DNA from: Actinomycetota bacterium
GTDB taxonomy: Bacteria; Actinomycetota; CADDZG01; JAHWKV01; JAOPZY01
Direction of reading: 5' to 3'
NCBI GenBank assembly: GCA_035765775.1
Contig: DASTWV010000059.1
Coordinates: 1 to 64,000, forward strand
Length of the DNA stretch: 64,000 nt
The position numbers and the translations under genes are program-made. This document shows, piece after piece, positions 34,517-42,382 of this stretch (position 1 is its first letter; the number at the start of each line of letters is the position of its first letter). Under the pieces are notes generated by a model that saw only the letters and a program-made list of their open reading frames with translations, was not told the origin of the DNA and searched no databases.

Positions 34517-35763
34517 AGGGTCACCTGGGGGGGGTTGGCCGGGTCAGGCACGCTCTCGGCGCCATCCACCCGGACCCGGACCCAGTACGCCCCCGGCCGG
34601 GTGGTGAAGGTGGTGAAGGTCGCCGAGTTGCCGGCGATCTGCGCCGGCACGGCATCGAAGGTGAACGACAGCGGGGATTGGCCCGCGGGCGGCGCCACCT
34701 CGTTCAGCAGGAGCTGGACCTTCTGGGTGCTGGCGAGCGCCGGATCGAGCTGCACCTTGACCGTGCCCCCGGCCCCGGGTGACACCAGGTAGGTCCCGGG
34801 CGGGCTCTGGCGGATCACCGGCTGCAGGTAGAACAGGGCGACGTTGGAGTCCACGATGGTGCGGGCGGGCTCGGACTGCACCACCACCACCTGCTGGACC
34901 GCCCGGAGCGTGTTGATCCCGGCTGGGAGTCCGGCGGGCAGGGGCACGGAGACCGAACTCCCGCCTGGGGCGAGCGGGGTGGGCACCTGGGGGGCGGCGG
35001 GCGCGGCGTCGAAGACCACGGACACCGTGTCGCCCGCCAGGTTGGAGCCCGTGAGCGTCAGCTTGGCGGTAGGCGACCAGGGCACGAACAGCGGCGCCAC
35101 GGCGTCGACCACCGGGCGCTGCAGGGGGATGACCACCAGGTTCCGGGTCTGGACCGGCAGCGCGGACGGCACCGGGGCGGTGCTCTGGATGAGGACAACG
35201 GTGGCCTGGTACCCGGCCGAGGGGCGGAACTTGCCGCCGAAGGCCGTCCAGAGCTTGGAGAGGTCCTCGGTGGTGAGCGGCTCGGGCGTGATCTTGATCA
35301 TCTCCACCTGGTCGGCGAGGTCCGCCGTGGCCATGGCCTGGTCCAGCGTCGTGAGCCCGGGCGCGCTGAAGACGTTGGTGATCTGCTGGCGGTAGAGGAA
35401 GGGGGTCTCGTGCAGGGCCTGCATGCCGAGGCCGAGCAGGAGTTGGGGCACGTACTCGGCCTCGCCGTAGGCGATGAGCAGGTAGTGCAGGTCGAGGGCC
35501 AGTGGCGGCCGGTCGGTGCTGTCGCCCGCCGCGGTGCGTGACGGCAGCCCCACCTCGCGCCAGCCCGGATTGTGGGTCACGTGGTACAAGAACAGGGCGA
35601 GCTGGCCGGCCTCGCTGGCCCCGGTCTCCAGCTGGTCGGGCGGGCGCGTGGTCAGGTAGGGCGGCGCCCCCAGGACCCCGGCGATGCCCGCCGCCTGGAT
35701 GGTCTGGTCGATGACCGCGCTCATCACCCTCGTGGTGGCGGCGATGGCCAGCGCCGTGCTCAC
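34513..35763 (-). CDS. DUF4255 (Afp16/Pvc16-like) tail terminator/cap protein
   Basis: 416 residues, GTG 35763 overlapping the previous stop as GTGA. The N-terminal 190 residues match DUF4255: TRPPDQLETG, LFLYHVTHNPGWREVG, ALDLHYLLIAYG and later LWTAFGGKFRPSAGYQATVVLIQS. The C-terminal 220 residues form Ig-like/IPT-like beta domains (TLTGSNLAGDTVSVVFD, GAYWVRVRVDG). In Afp, the corresponding protein caps the finished tube and sheath and sets the end of the particle. Confidence 0.9.
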   Translation of the reverse strand: MSTALAIAATTRVMSAVIDQTIQAAGIAGVLGAPPYLTTRPPDQLETGASEAGQLALFLYHVTHNPGWREVGLPSRTAAGDSTDRPPLALDLHYLLIAYGEAEYVPQLLLGLGMQALHETPFLYRQQITNVFSAPGLTTLDQAMATADLADQVEMIKITPEPLTTEDLSKLWTAFGGKFRPSAGYQATVVLIQSTAPVPSALPVQTRNLVVIPLQRPVVDAVAPLFVPWSPTAKLTLTGSNLAGDTVSVVFDAAPAAPQVPTPLAPGGSSVSVPLPAGLPAGINTLRAVQQVVVVQSEPARTIVDSNVALFYLQPVIRQSPPGTYLVSPGAGGTVKVQLDPALASTQKVQLLLNEVAPPAGQSPLSFTFDAVPAQIAGNSATFTTFTTRPGAYWVRVRVDGAESVPDPANPPQVTL

Positions 35764-36425
35764 CGCCGGAGGCCCCGTTCCCGGGCCAGGAGGTGGTCGG
35801 CCAGCGACGGCCCGGCGGTGGGGGCCTGCCGGGCAGGGAGCACGCCGACCGGCGGCGGCGCAGCATGCACCGCCCGCACCTCGACCCGGCCGATCCGCAC
35901 GACGACGGGCGGTGGATCGCCTTGGTGGCCAGGTGCCGGATGCGCGGTCTGCCCGGCTTCGGCGGGAGCCCCCGGGGAGCCGGGCGGCGGGGCGGGAACC
36001 GGGGCCGTCGATGCCGGCACCGTCCGCGTCCAGGGCGCAGCGGGCCGCGGCAGGCGCTCGTCGGGCCATCCCGGCGGGGGCCACGCCCCGGCTCCGTCGT
36101 TGGCGACAGGCTCGCCGGCGCTCTGGGCCGCGGGCGCCCGGTACTGGGCAGGAAGATCCGCTGCCGGCGGCACGCGCCGGGGGGTCGCCGGCCAGCGTGC
36201 CGGGGAGCGCAGCGCTTCGGACGGCTCCGGCGTGCGGGGGGCCTGCCCCGCCACCGGGGGCCGGCCCGGCTCGGGCACCGCCGGGGCCTCGGCCATGGTC
36301 TCGGCTTCCCCGAACGCCAAGGCGCCCGGGCCATCGGGTTCGAACCGGGAGAGCGTCGCCGGCAACAGGAGGGGCGCCGTGCCGAGGGTCCGGGCTGCGA
36401 GGGCGTCCAGGTAGCCGGTCCTCAC
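35760..36425 (-). CDS. Proline-rich unknown protein of the CIS operon
   Basis: 221 residues from GTG 36425 (GTGA overlap with the zinc-ribbon protein gene). The first 45 residues look folded (RTGYLDALAARTLG). The next 110 are Pro/Ala-rich, and a conserved-looking stretch follows (VVVRIGRVEVRAV) with a final helix (SLADHLLARERGLRR). No family is recognised. The VVRIGRVEVRA element between disordered segments is common in small CIS operon proteins I have seen described only as hypothetical. Confidence 0.7.
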   Translation of the reverse strand: MRTGYLDALAARTLGTAPLLLPATLSRFEPDGPGALAFGEAETMAEAPAVPEPGRPPVAGQAPRTPEPSEALRSPARWPATPRRVPPAADLPAQYRAPAAQSAGEPVANDGAGAWPPPGWPDERLPRPAAPWTRTVPASTAPVPAPPPGSPGAPAEAGQTAHPAPGHQGDPPPVVVRIGRVEVRAVHAAPPPVGVLPARQAPTAGPSLADHLLARERGLRR

Positions 36426-37141
36426 GACGCCAGCTCCAGGTAGAACCCCCGGCGTGCCGGGCTGAGCGCCAGGATCTCCGCCTCGCTCCAGCCGTAGCGC
36501 CGGGCGAGGGCATCGACCTCCCGCAGGAGGCGCCCGGCCAGCACCTCGAGCTCCCGCCAGAAGAAGGCGGCAACGTCCATCTCCAGCGACCAGGCCTCGG
36601 CGCAGTCCGGGCAGGTGAGCGCCACGACCCCGGCGGACAGCTCCGCCCGCCGGTCCAGCTCGGCCTCCAGGGCTTCCAGCAGGGCCTCGCCGGGCTCTCC
36701 GGCGCCGGCGCAGCCGCGCACCAGGACCGCGCGGGCCTGCTCGATGCTGGCGCAGGCGGCAGCCGCCGCCAGATCGCGGCTGGTGGGCAGGCGCACGGCG
36801 AAGCACCGGGCGTCCACCTCGACCGCAAAACCCTCCTCGGCCTCGACGTCGCCGTCGACGCGGGCCTCCCCTGTACGGTGCTCCGGGAGGGCCAGCGCCA
36901 CGTCCACCCCGCAGCCGCACGCCGGGCAGGCCGCGTACCCATCCCAGCGGGGGCCGAAGAGGCTGGCCCGGTAGGCGGCCAGGGCGGCGTCCCGGCGCTC
37001 CAGGGGCCAACCGGCCAGCTCGGCCCGCGGGGCACCGCAGCACCCGGCCAGGACGGTGAGTGCCCGGTCCACCGGGTGCTCGTCCCGGCCCCGCTCCCAG
37101 ATGGCCACAACCGCCTCGGCGGTCGGGGGGGCAACAGCCAT
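36422..37141 (-). CDS. Zinc-ribbon protein, probable baseplate assembly chaperone (T4 gp26-like)
   Basis: 239 residues from ATG 37141. Two CxxC pairs, CPACGCGVD near residue 75 and CPDCAEAW near 180, make a zinc ribbon. The C-terminus FWRELEVLAGRLLREVDALARRYGWSEAEIL then LSPARRGFYLEL is typical of T4-family baseplate hub assembly proteins in CIS loci, as far as I can judge by eye. The gene lies between the tube gene and the proline-rich gene and probably helps hub or baseplate assembly. Confidence 0.75.
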   Translation of the reverse strand: MAVAPPTAEAVVAIWERGRDEHPVDRALTVLAGCCGAPRAELAGWPLERRDAALAAYRASLFGPRWDGYAACPACGCGVDVALALPEHRTGEARVDGDVEAEEGFAVEVDARCFAVRLPTSRDLAAAAACASIEQARAVLVRGCAGAGEPGEALLEALEAELDRRAELSAGVVALTCPDCAEAWSLEMDVAAFFWRELEVLAGRLLREVDALARRYGWSEAEILALSPARRGFYLELAS

Positions 37142-37143
37142 CG

Positions 37144-37674
37144 CTACTGGGTGACCGGGACGGCGAGGGTGGGCTCGGTGGGCTCGGTCACCGACAAGTC
37201 GCGCTCCCAGCCCTCGCACTCCAGCTTGAGGTGCTGGATGGCCACGGCGTTGGCGTTGGCGTCGAAGTCGGGCAGCGCCTGGTATTCCGAGGGCCAGCAG
37301 CGGTAGATCTTGTAGGAGATCGCCTTCTGCCCAGCCTCGTTGAAGACATCGAGGATGATGTCCTTACGGAAGTCCTTGAGGGACACCTCAGAGCCGAAGC
37401 CTGCCCCCAGGCTCCAGACCTTGTCCGCCCAGACCTCGAAGTCGGTGTCGTGGGTGACCCCCCGCTCGAGCGTAATGGCGTCGTACTCGGTGCGGCCCGG
37501 CGACTTCCGGGTGGTGCTGGGGTCGCCGCCCTCCCGGTGCTTGACCACCTCGGTGGTCCGCTTCAGCATCGAGCACTTGCTGACCCCGGCGACGTACTTG
37601 CCGTCCCACTTCAGCCGGAACTTGAAGTTCTTGTAGGGGTCGTAGCGTGTCGTGTTGACGGTGAACTCGGTCAT
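37144..37674 (-). CDS. CIS inner tube protein (gp19/Hcp-like)
   Basis: 176 residues. The start MTEFTVNTTRYDPYKNFKF, the block KWDGKYVAGVSKCSMLKRTTEVVKHREGG and TITLERGVTHDTDFEVWAD-like TLERGVTHDTDFEVWA are diagnostic of the phage/CIS tail tube family. The C-terminus IQHLKLECEGWERD is also conserved. It forms the hexameric rings of the inner tube. Only one tube gene is present, whereas some eCIS have two. The downstream tail (VTEPTEPTLAVPVTQ) is low-complexity. Confidence 0.95.
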   Translation of the reverse strand: MTEFTVNTTRYDPYKNFKFRLKWDGKYVAGVSKCSMLKRTTEVVKHREGGDPSTTRKSPGRTEYDAITLERGVTHDTDFEVWADKVWSLGAGFGSEVSLKDFRKDIILDVFNEAGQKAISYKIYRCWPSEYQALPDFDANANAVAIQHLKLECEGWERDLSVTEPTEPTLAVPVTQ

Positions 37675-37698
37675 GGATGGCTCCTTTGGGTCGCGCCT

Positions 37699-39642
37699 CT
37701 AGGTGGGGATCTGGCCGGCGATCTGCTGGATCTGGATGACGACGAATTCCGCCGGCTTGAGCGGCGCGAATCCCACGACGATGTTGACCCGGCCCAGGTT
37801 GATGTCGGTCTGGGTGGTGGTCTCGCCATCGCACTTGACGAAGTAGGCCTTGGCGGGGGTGGAGCCCTGGAACGCCCCCTGCTGGAACAGACCCCGCATG
37901 AAGGCGCCGACGTTCAGGCGGATCTGCGCCCAGAGGGGCTCGTCGTTGGGCTCGAAGACCACCCACTGGGTGCCGTAGTACAGGCTGGACTCGATGTAGA
38001 GCGCCGTGCGCCGCACCGGGATGTACTTCCAGTCCGAGGTCTCCTGGTCCGCCCCCATCAGCGTGCGTGCCCCCCAGCAGACGTTGCCGTAGACCGGGAA
38101 GCTGCGCAGGCAGTTCACCGCCACCGGGTTCAGGACCCCGTTCTCGGCGTCGGTGAGCTTGGTGGCCAGCGAGACGACATTGGTCAGCAGCGCCTCCGTC
38201 CCCGCCGGCGCCTTCCAGACCCCGCGGGCGGCGTCGGTGCGGGCGTAGAGCCCGGCGATGGTGCCGGAGGAGGCGACCGCCCGGAGGCGGTAGCCGTTGA
38301 GCGGGTCGGGGATGTTCGGGCGCGGGTAGTACAGGGCCGCATAGGTGGAGCGCAGGGTGGCGTTCTGGTCGATCCACGCCTCGATGCCACCGAGGGCATC
38401 GCGGTCGGCGGCCCCGGCGGTGCCCGCCGCGCTCTGCGGCACGTCCACGATCAGGAAGGCCGACCGGCTCTGGCAGTAGGTCTCGGCCGCCGAGATCACC
38501 GCCGCGGCCTCGGTGTCGGGCCGGTTCATGGTGTCCGGGAGGCAGAGCAGGTTGAAGATGTCCACCAGGTCCAGGGCGTGCATCCCGGAGTGCGTGCCGG
38601 GATCGCCGATGAGGGAGGTGGCGTCGGGCTGGGACCCGTCGTTGCCCGGGGCGGCCGTCCCGCCCGGCAGGGCCTGGGCCCCCGCCGCCGCGGTGGCCCC
38701 CAGGGCGTAGCGCGCGACGTTGGTGTGGGCGGCGTCGTCGAGCTTGAGGTCGCCGGCCAGGACGTCGCTCAACTCCACGATGTCCGCCGGGTTGCCGGTA
38801 CCGGCCAGGACCTGGAGGAACTGCTGGGTCGAGGCGCTCCCGACCACGCTGACGGTGGCGCTGGGCAGCGACACGCCGCTCGCCGCGGGGAGTGCCCGGA
38901 TCTGCGACTGCAGCGACGCCGCCAGCGCTGCCAGGCTGGCCGGCGCCGTGGCGAGCGTCACCGAGCCGATCAGGGTGGCGCCCAGGGCGACTTTCATGGA
39001 CGCGCCCCCCAGGGTGGTGAGGTCCACCCCCTTGATGTCTGCCGAGCTCACCGTCCCCGTCGCCGCCGGCAGGCCGGAGCCCGCCGTCGCCAGCTTGATG
39101 AGCGACGAGGAGGCGTTGACCACCGTCACCGCGTTGGCCGGGTCGTTGGCGGTGAGGTTGAGGTTGCGGTAGATCTCGGTGGCGACGACCTGTGGCGGGG
39201 TGCTGGTGTCCACCAGCATCACCGTCAGGTTGAACAGCGTCGTGGGGTCGGTGGTGGCGTAGTCGATGGCGAGGCGGAGATTCGCCCCCCAGAGCCCGGC
39301 GCTCGCCGCGGTGGCGGTGAGGACCGCGGCGCCTCCCGGCTTGTCCATGACCGCGATGGCGGCCGGCTTAGGTGACCCCCCCGCCACCCGGACCACCCAG
39401 GCGTCGCCCCCCCCGTTGGCGAAGAACTGCCGGAGCGTGTAGCCGGCCTCACTGGCGGCGACGAGGGGGCCGAAGCTGCGCTCGAGGTCGGCCACGCTCT
39501 GGACCCGGGTGGCCGTGTCCATCGGGCCCTGGGGGAAGTAGCCGACGACGGCCGTCACCGCGGTGGACACGCCCGTGATGGTGTGGACCCCGCTCGGCAG
39601 CTCCTCGACATAGACCCCCGGATAGGTTGGGGCAACGGGCAT
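37699..39642 (-). CDS. Contractile sheath protein
   Basis: 647 residues. The N-terminus MPVAPTYPGVYVEELPSGVH and TITGVSTAVTAVVGYFPQGP are classic for phage tail sheaths. The C-terminal part has NVCWGARTLMG, YIPVRRTALYIESSLYYGTQWVVFEPNDEPLW and VGFAPLKPAEFVVIQIQQ. It is the first gene of the CIS operon, with ribosome binding site AGGAGGG six bases before ATG 39642. Upstream are three 11-bp spaced heptamers (see the regulatory feature). A single sheath gene is present. Confidence 0.96.
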   Translation of the reverse strand: MPVAPTYPGVYVEELPSGVHTITGVSTAVTAVVGYFPQGPMDTATRVQSVADLERSFGPLVAASEAGYTLRQFFANGGGDAWVVRVAGGSPKPAAIAVMDKPGGAAVLTATAASAGLWGANLRLAIDYATTDPTTLFNLTVMLVDTSTPPQVVATEIYRNLNLTANDPANAVTVVNASSSLIKLATAGSGLPAATGTVSSADIKGVDLTTLGGASMKVALGATLIGSVTLATAPASLAALAASLQSQIRALPAASGVSLPSATVSVVGSASTQQFLQVLAGTGNPADIVELSDVLAGDLKLDDAAHTNVARYALGATAAAGAQALPGGTAAPGNDGSQPDATSLIGDPGTHSGMHALDLVDIFNLLCLPDTMNRPDTEAAAVISAAETYCQSRSAFLIVDVPQSAAGTAGAADRDALGGIEAWIDQNATLRSTYAALYYPRPNIPDPLNGYRLRAVASSGTIAGLYARTDAARGVWKAPAGTEALLTNVVSLATKLTDAENGVLNPVAVNCLRSFPVYGNVCWGARTLMGADQETSDWKYIPVRRTALYIESSLYYGTQWVVFEPNDEPLWAQIRLNVGAFMRGLFQQGAFQGSTPAKAYFVKCDGETTTQTDINLGRVNIVVGFAPLKPAEFVVIQIQQIAGQIPT

Positions 39643-39695
39643 GCGGTCCCTCCTGGCCTGGGCGCCGGTGCCGGCGCCGCCTGTGCGATGGAGCG

Positions 39696-39738
39696 ACGCT
39701 AGGCCCTCCCCGTCACGCCGCCATCACCGCCGCGTCAC
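39696..39738 (-). promoter_or_regulatory. Putative SARP-type operator and -10 of the CIS operon
   Basis: On the - strand three heptamers, GTGACGC (39738-39732), GTGATGG (39727-39721) and GTGACGG (39716-39710), start exactly 11 bp apart. Eight bases after the last comes TAGCGT (39701-39696), a plausible -10. Direct heptamers at 11-bp pitch ending 8 bp before the -10 are the known layout for SARP activators. The same arrangement occurs before the DUF4157-HET-C gene and at 42351-42382. Seen in sequence; binding is inferred. Confidence 0.75.
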
Positions 39739-39792
39739 GGGTGGCGGGCTTGGCCGGGACGTGGGCGGGGGCCCGAGCGCCTCCCCGGCACG

Positions 39793-39824
39793 GTGACGCG
39801 GCCGTGACGGGGCCTCGCTTGACT
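39793..39824 (+). promoter_or_regulatory. Putative SARP-type operator and -10 of the DUF4157-HET-C gene
   Basis: GTGACGC (39793-39799) and GTGACGG (39804-39810) start 11 bp apart; TTGACT (39819-39824) follows after 8 bases. The ATG of the gene is only 10 nt beyond this hexamer, so the mRNA would be leaderless or nearly so. Repeat sequence, pitch and spacing match the CIS operon promoter on the other strand. Confidence 0.72.
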
Positions 39825-39834
39825 CGAGGCCGGC

Positions 39835-41988
39835 ATGGAGCGCGCCCGCACCACCTCGCCGCCCGAGGCCGCTCCCGCGCGCCGGCCGGCGGCGAAGCTC
39901 ACGCTCCAGCGTGCGTTTGCCGGCGGGGCCGATCTCGCTTCCGAGGACGGGGCATCTGCGGACCTGGAGACCGGCGTCCGCGGCGTCCTCGCCGCCGGGG
40001 GCCAGCCGCTCGATCCCGCGGCCCGCAGTGCCATGGAGGCCCGTTTCGGCCACGACTTCAGCCGGGTCCGGGTCCACGCCGACCCGGCCGGGGCACGCAG
40101 CGCCCGCGCCCTCAACGCCCGGGCGTACACCGCTGGCGAGCACATCGTGTTCGCCTCGGGCACGTACGCCCCCGGGACCCTCGCCGGCGAGCGGCTCCTG
40201 GCCCACGAGCTGGCCCACGTCGTGCAGCAGCGCACCGGGCAGGTCGATGCCGGCCCCGGGCCCGGCACCGTCTGGGCCACGCACCCGGCCCATCCCACCG
40301 AGCAGGCCGCCGAGCGCATCGCCACCGAGGTGACCTCGGCCACGCCCAGCCGGCGCCCGGCGGTGCCGGTGGCTGGTGCCCCCCGGTCCGGACCCCTTGT
40401 GGTGCAGCGATTCCTGGCCGGGGACGAGGGGCACGGCGGCATCGAGGAGCCGGCTCTGGAGGCCGCCGGGTTCACCAAGGACGAGGCGAAGCTCACCTAC
40501 TACGGCAACTGGCTCCGGGACTTCTCCCAGCTCCTCCATGCCGACCAGCCCGAGGGCCAGCAGGCGATCTTCGAGCTGATCCGCATCCTGGCCACCGGCG
40601 AATTCGGGCGGGCCCCCACCGACGCTGAGATCGGCCGCTACCTCCCGAGCGAGCACGTGGACAACCCGGCGGGAGGGACGAGCGCCGAGAACCCCACTGC
40701 CCCCCACCACGCCGACATGGTCAAGCAGCTGTCGCACTCCACGGATCCACTCGCCGCCGGGCAGGGAGCCTTCTTCGACAAGGAGCCCGGGCTCCTGAAG
40801 ACGCTGCAGGCGCGGGCGGCGGCCTCCGGGCTGCCGGTCTACATCGAGCGGGCAAAGGAGCACGCCAAGGAGAAGATCGCCGAGGCGGTGGCCAAGGGCC
40901 GCACTGAGGCCGGGATGCGAGCGCTGGGCAACGCCCTGCACCAGGTGGAGGACTACTTTGCCCACTCGAATTTCGCCGAGGTGGCCCTGGCCTCGCTGGT
41001 GGCCACCAAGGCCCTGCCGGCGGGCAACCGCCTGGTGGAGGCGACCCACCACTACCCGGGGGTCGATCCGGCGAAGGTCGGCACAGACCCCTTCGGGCGG
41101 CCCCAGATCGTCACCGGCACGTCGATCGAAGGAGCGGGCGACGTCGTCGGCCGCTGGGAGGTCATCAAGACCGAGCTGCGCAGCGGCGAGCTGACGAAGA
41201 TCTTCCTGCGCGGGCTCTGGATCCGCTACCACTGGAAGCTGCCCCTGGTGCTGGCGAAGGCAGCCGTCGAGGGTGCCTGGGGCGCCGGCAAGGCAGCCGG
41301 CGGCTTCGCCGGCAAGTGGGTCGGGCGGGTCCTGGGGGGTGCAGTCGGGGCCCTCGGCGGGCTGCTCGGCGGCGCGGCCGGCGGGGCGGTGGCGGGCTTC
41401 ACATCCGGGCACGGGTTCTTCGGCAAGCTGGGCGGCGCCCTGCGCGGGCTCTTCGGCGGGGCGGCGCGCGGGGCGGCGAGCGGCGCCCGGTCGGGGTTCG
41501 AGACCGGCGGGAAGGTCGGCGAGGCCGTGGGTGGCGTCGCCGGCGGCGTGGCCGGGCTGGTCGGGCTCCCGCTTGCCCTGGCGGCCACCGCGTCGTTCCT
41601 GTTCGACCACGCCGCGGCTGTGCTGCTCCTGGGCGCCCCGGTCCTCTACGCCATCGACAAGGCGGTGCAGGCCATTGCGGGGTCGCAGATCAAGGCCAAC
41701 GCCAAGAAGACCATTCCCGAGGCCCGGGCGAAGGGGGTCCCGCTACCCACCCACTCGCAGATCGCCAAGGACGACCCCGACCACCCCCTGCACGCCGCGG
41801 CTGCCGCCCTGGCCTCGGCGGCGGACACCGAGATCGGCAGGGCGATGCTGGCGGCCTGGGCGCCCGGGGCGCCACCCAAAGCGAAGCAGGCGCCGGTGGA
41901 CCTCGTCGACCGCTTCCTCAGCCACCCCGACACCCAGCGCTGGTGGGTACCGGTGCTCACGGCGGCCGCGACGAAGAAGAAGCCGTAG
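39835..41988 (+). CDS. DUF4157 - HET-C domain fusion with glycine-rich C-terminal region, candidate CIS toxin
   Basis: 717 residues. DUF4157 spans about 45-135: GQPLDPAARSAMEARFGHDF, VRVHAD, AYTAGEHIVFASG and HELAHVVQQ (124-132). After an LVVQRF junction (189-193) a HET-C-like domain follows. It has YYGNWLRDFSQ (222-232), HHADMVKQLSHSTD (291-304) and the signature ALGNALHQVEDYFAHSNF (363-380). Residues 470-600 are Gly/Ala-rich with repeated small-residue motifs (GAVGALGGLLGGAAGG), then a hydrophobic helix (FLFDHAAAVLLLGAPVLY). HET-C proteins are linked to programmed cell death in fungi, and bacterial homologues occur in toxin systems. This looks like a membrane-acting effector. It is transcribed divergently from the sheath gene, under a matching operator. 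Confidence 0.87.
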   Translation: MERARTTSPPEAAPARRPAAKLTLQRAFAGGADLASEDGASADLETGVRGVLAAGGQPLDPAARSAMEARFGHDFSRVRVHADPAGARSARALNARAYTAGEHIVFASGTYAPGTLAGERLLAHELAHVVQQRTGQVDAGPGPGTVWATHPAHPTEQAAERIATEVTSATPSRRPAVPVAGAPRSGPLVVQRFLAGDEGHGGIEEPALEAAGFTKDEAKLTYYGNWLRDFSQLLHADQPEGQQAIFELIRILATGEFGRAPTDAEIGRYLPSEHVDNPAGGTSAENPTAPHHADMVKQLSHSTDPLAAGQGAFFDKEPGLLKTLQARAAASGLPVYIERAKEHAKEKIAEAVAKGRTEAGMRALGNALHQVEDYFAHSNFAEVALASLVATKALPAGNRLVEATHHYPGVDPAKVGTDPFGRPQIVTGTSIEGAGDVVGRWEVIKTELRSGELTKIFLRGLWIRYHWKLPLVLAKAAVEGAWGAGKAAGGFAGKWVGRVLGGAVGALGGLLGGAAGGAVAGFTSGHGFFGKLGGALRGLFGGAARGAASGARSGFETGGKVGEAVGGVAGGVAGLVGLPLALAATASFLFDHAAAVLLLGAPVLYAIDKAVQAIAGSQIKANAKKTIPEARAKGVPLPTHSQIAKDDPDHPLHAAAAALASAADTEIGRAMLAAWAPGAPPKAKQAPVDLVDRFLSHPDTQRWWVPVLTAAATKKKP

Positions 41989-42130
41989 GGCCGGCAAATT
42001 CGCCCACGCCGCACGCCGGGCAGTTCGCCCTTAGCTTTTGTGCCGCTCTGAGCAGGATTATCCTGTTTATTCATGCACAAAAAAGCGTCCCGGGAGGAAA
42101 TGGATTGGTTGGGCTGCCCTGGCTCGCGGC
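41989..42130. other. Convergent intergenic gap after the DUF4157-HET-C gene
   Basis: 142 bp between two converging genes, more AT-rich than its surroundings. AGGATTATCCT (a 5-bp inverted repeat) is followed by GTTTATTC on the + strand and could help end the DUF4157-HET-C transcript, but the stem is weak. Confidence 0.35.
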
Positions 42131-42352
42131 TCAGGGGGGGTCGCCAGCGGCGAGGAACGCCGCCGCCCAGCGCCGCACCTCGGCCAGGAGGGCCTCCATC
42201 GAGGACGCCGCCGCGGTTTCCTCGGCCTCGGAGTCCACGTTGAGCTTCACGGTCAGCCGGGCGCGCAGCCCCGCAGGCATCTCGCGGCCCTGCCACAGCC
42301 GGATGATGATCAAGCCGGTCCGGAGATCGGGGTCCGGGAACACATTGGTCAC
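42131..42352 (-). CDS. Small 73-residue protein downstream of the SARP regulator
   Basis: GTG 42352 gives 73 residues; the in-frame GTG at 42343 would fit a leaderless transcript from the operator at 42351-42382 and gives 70 residues. The sequence has VFPDPDLRTGLIIIRLWQGREMP, then RARLTVKLNVDSEAEE and an amphipathic helix MEALLAEVRRWAAAFL. Codons are strongly G/C-ended, as in real genes here. No family is recognised. Because it appears to share the SARP operator with the CIS operon and the HET-C effector gene, it may belong to the system. Confidence 0.6.
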   Translation of the reverse strand: MTNVFPDPDLRTGLIIIRLWQGREMPAGLRARLTVKLNVDSEAEETAAASSMEALLAEVRRWAAAFLAAGDPP

Positions 42353-42382
42353 CCTGACCCCGCCCCGTCACCGCCGCGTCAC
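42351..42382 (-). promoter_or_regulatory. Third putative SARP-type operator, overlapping the SARP stop codon
   Basis: GTGACGC (42382-42376) and GTGACGG (42371-42365) lie at 11-bp pitch on the - strand. Eight bases later comes CAGGGT (42356-42351), a weaker -10. The 16-mer TCACCGCCGCGTCACG on the + strand is shared exactly with the CIS operon promoter. It overlaps the end of the regulator gene and faces the small ORF. Confidence 0.65.

Noticed and set aside
36330-36350. GGGTTCGAACC, a tRNA T-loop-like box
   Set aside because: It lies inside a coding gene with clear codon bias and has no tRNA arms around it.
39724-41610. Long - strand open frame opposite the DUF4157-HET-C gene
   Set aside because: It mirrors the G/C-ended codons of the real + strand gene and contains no domain.
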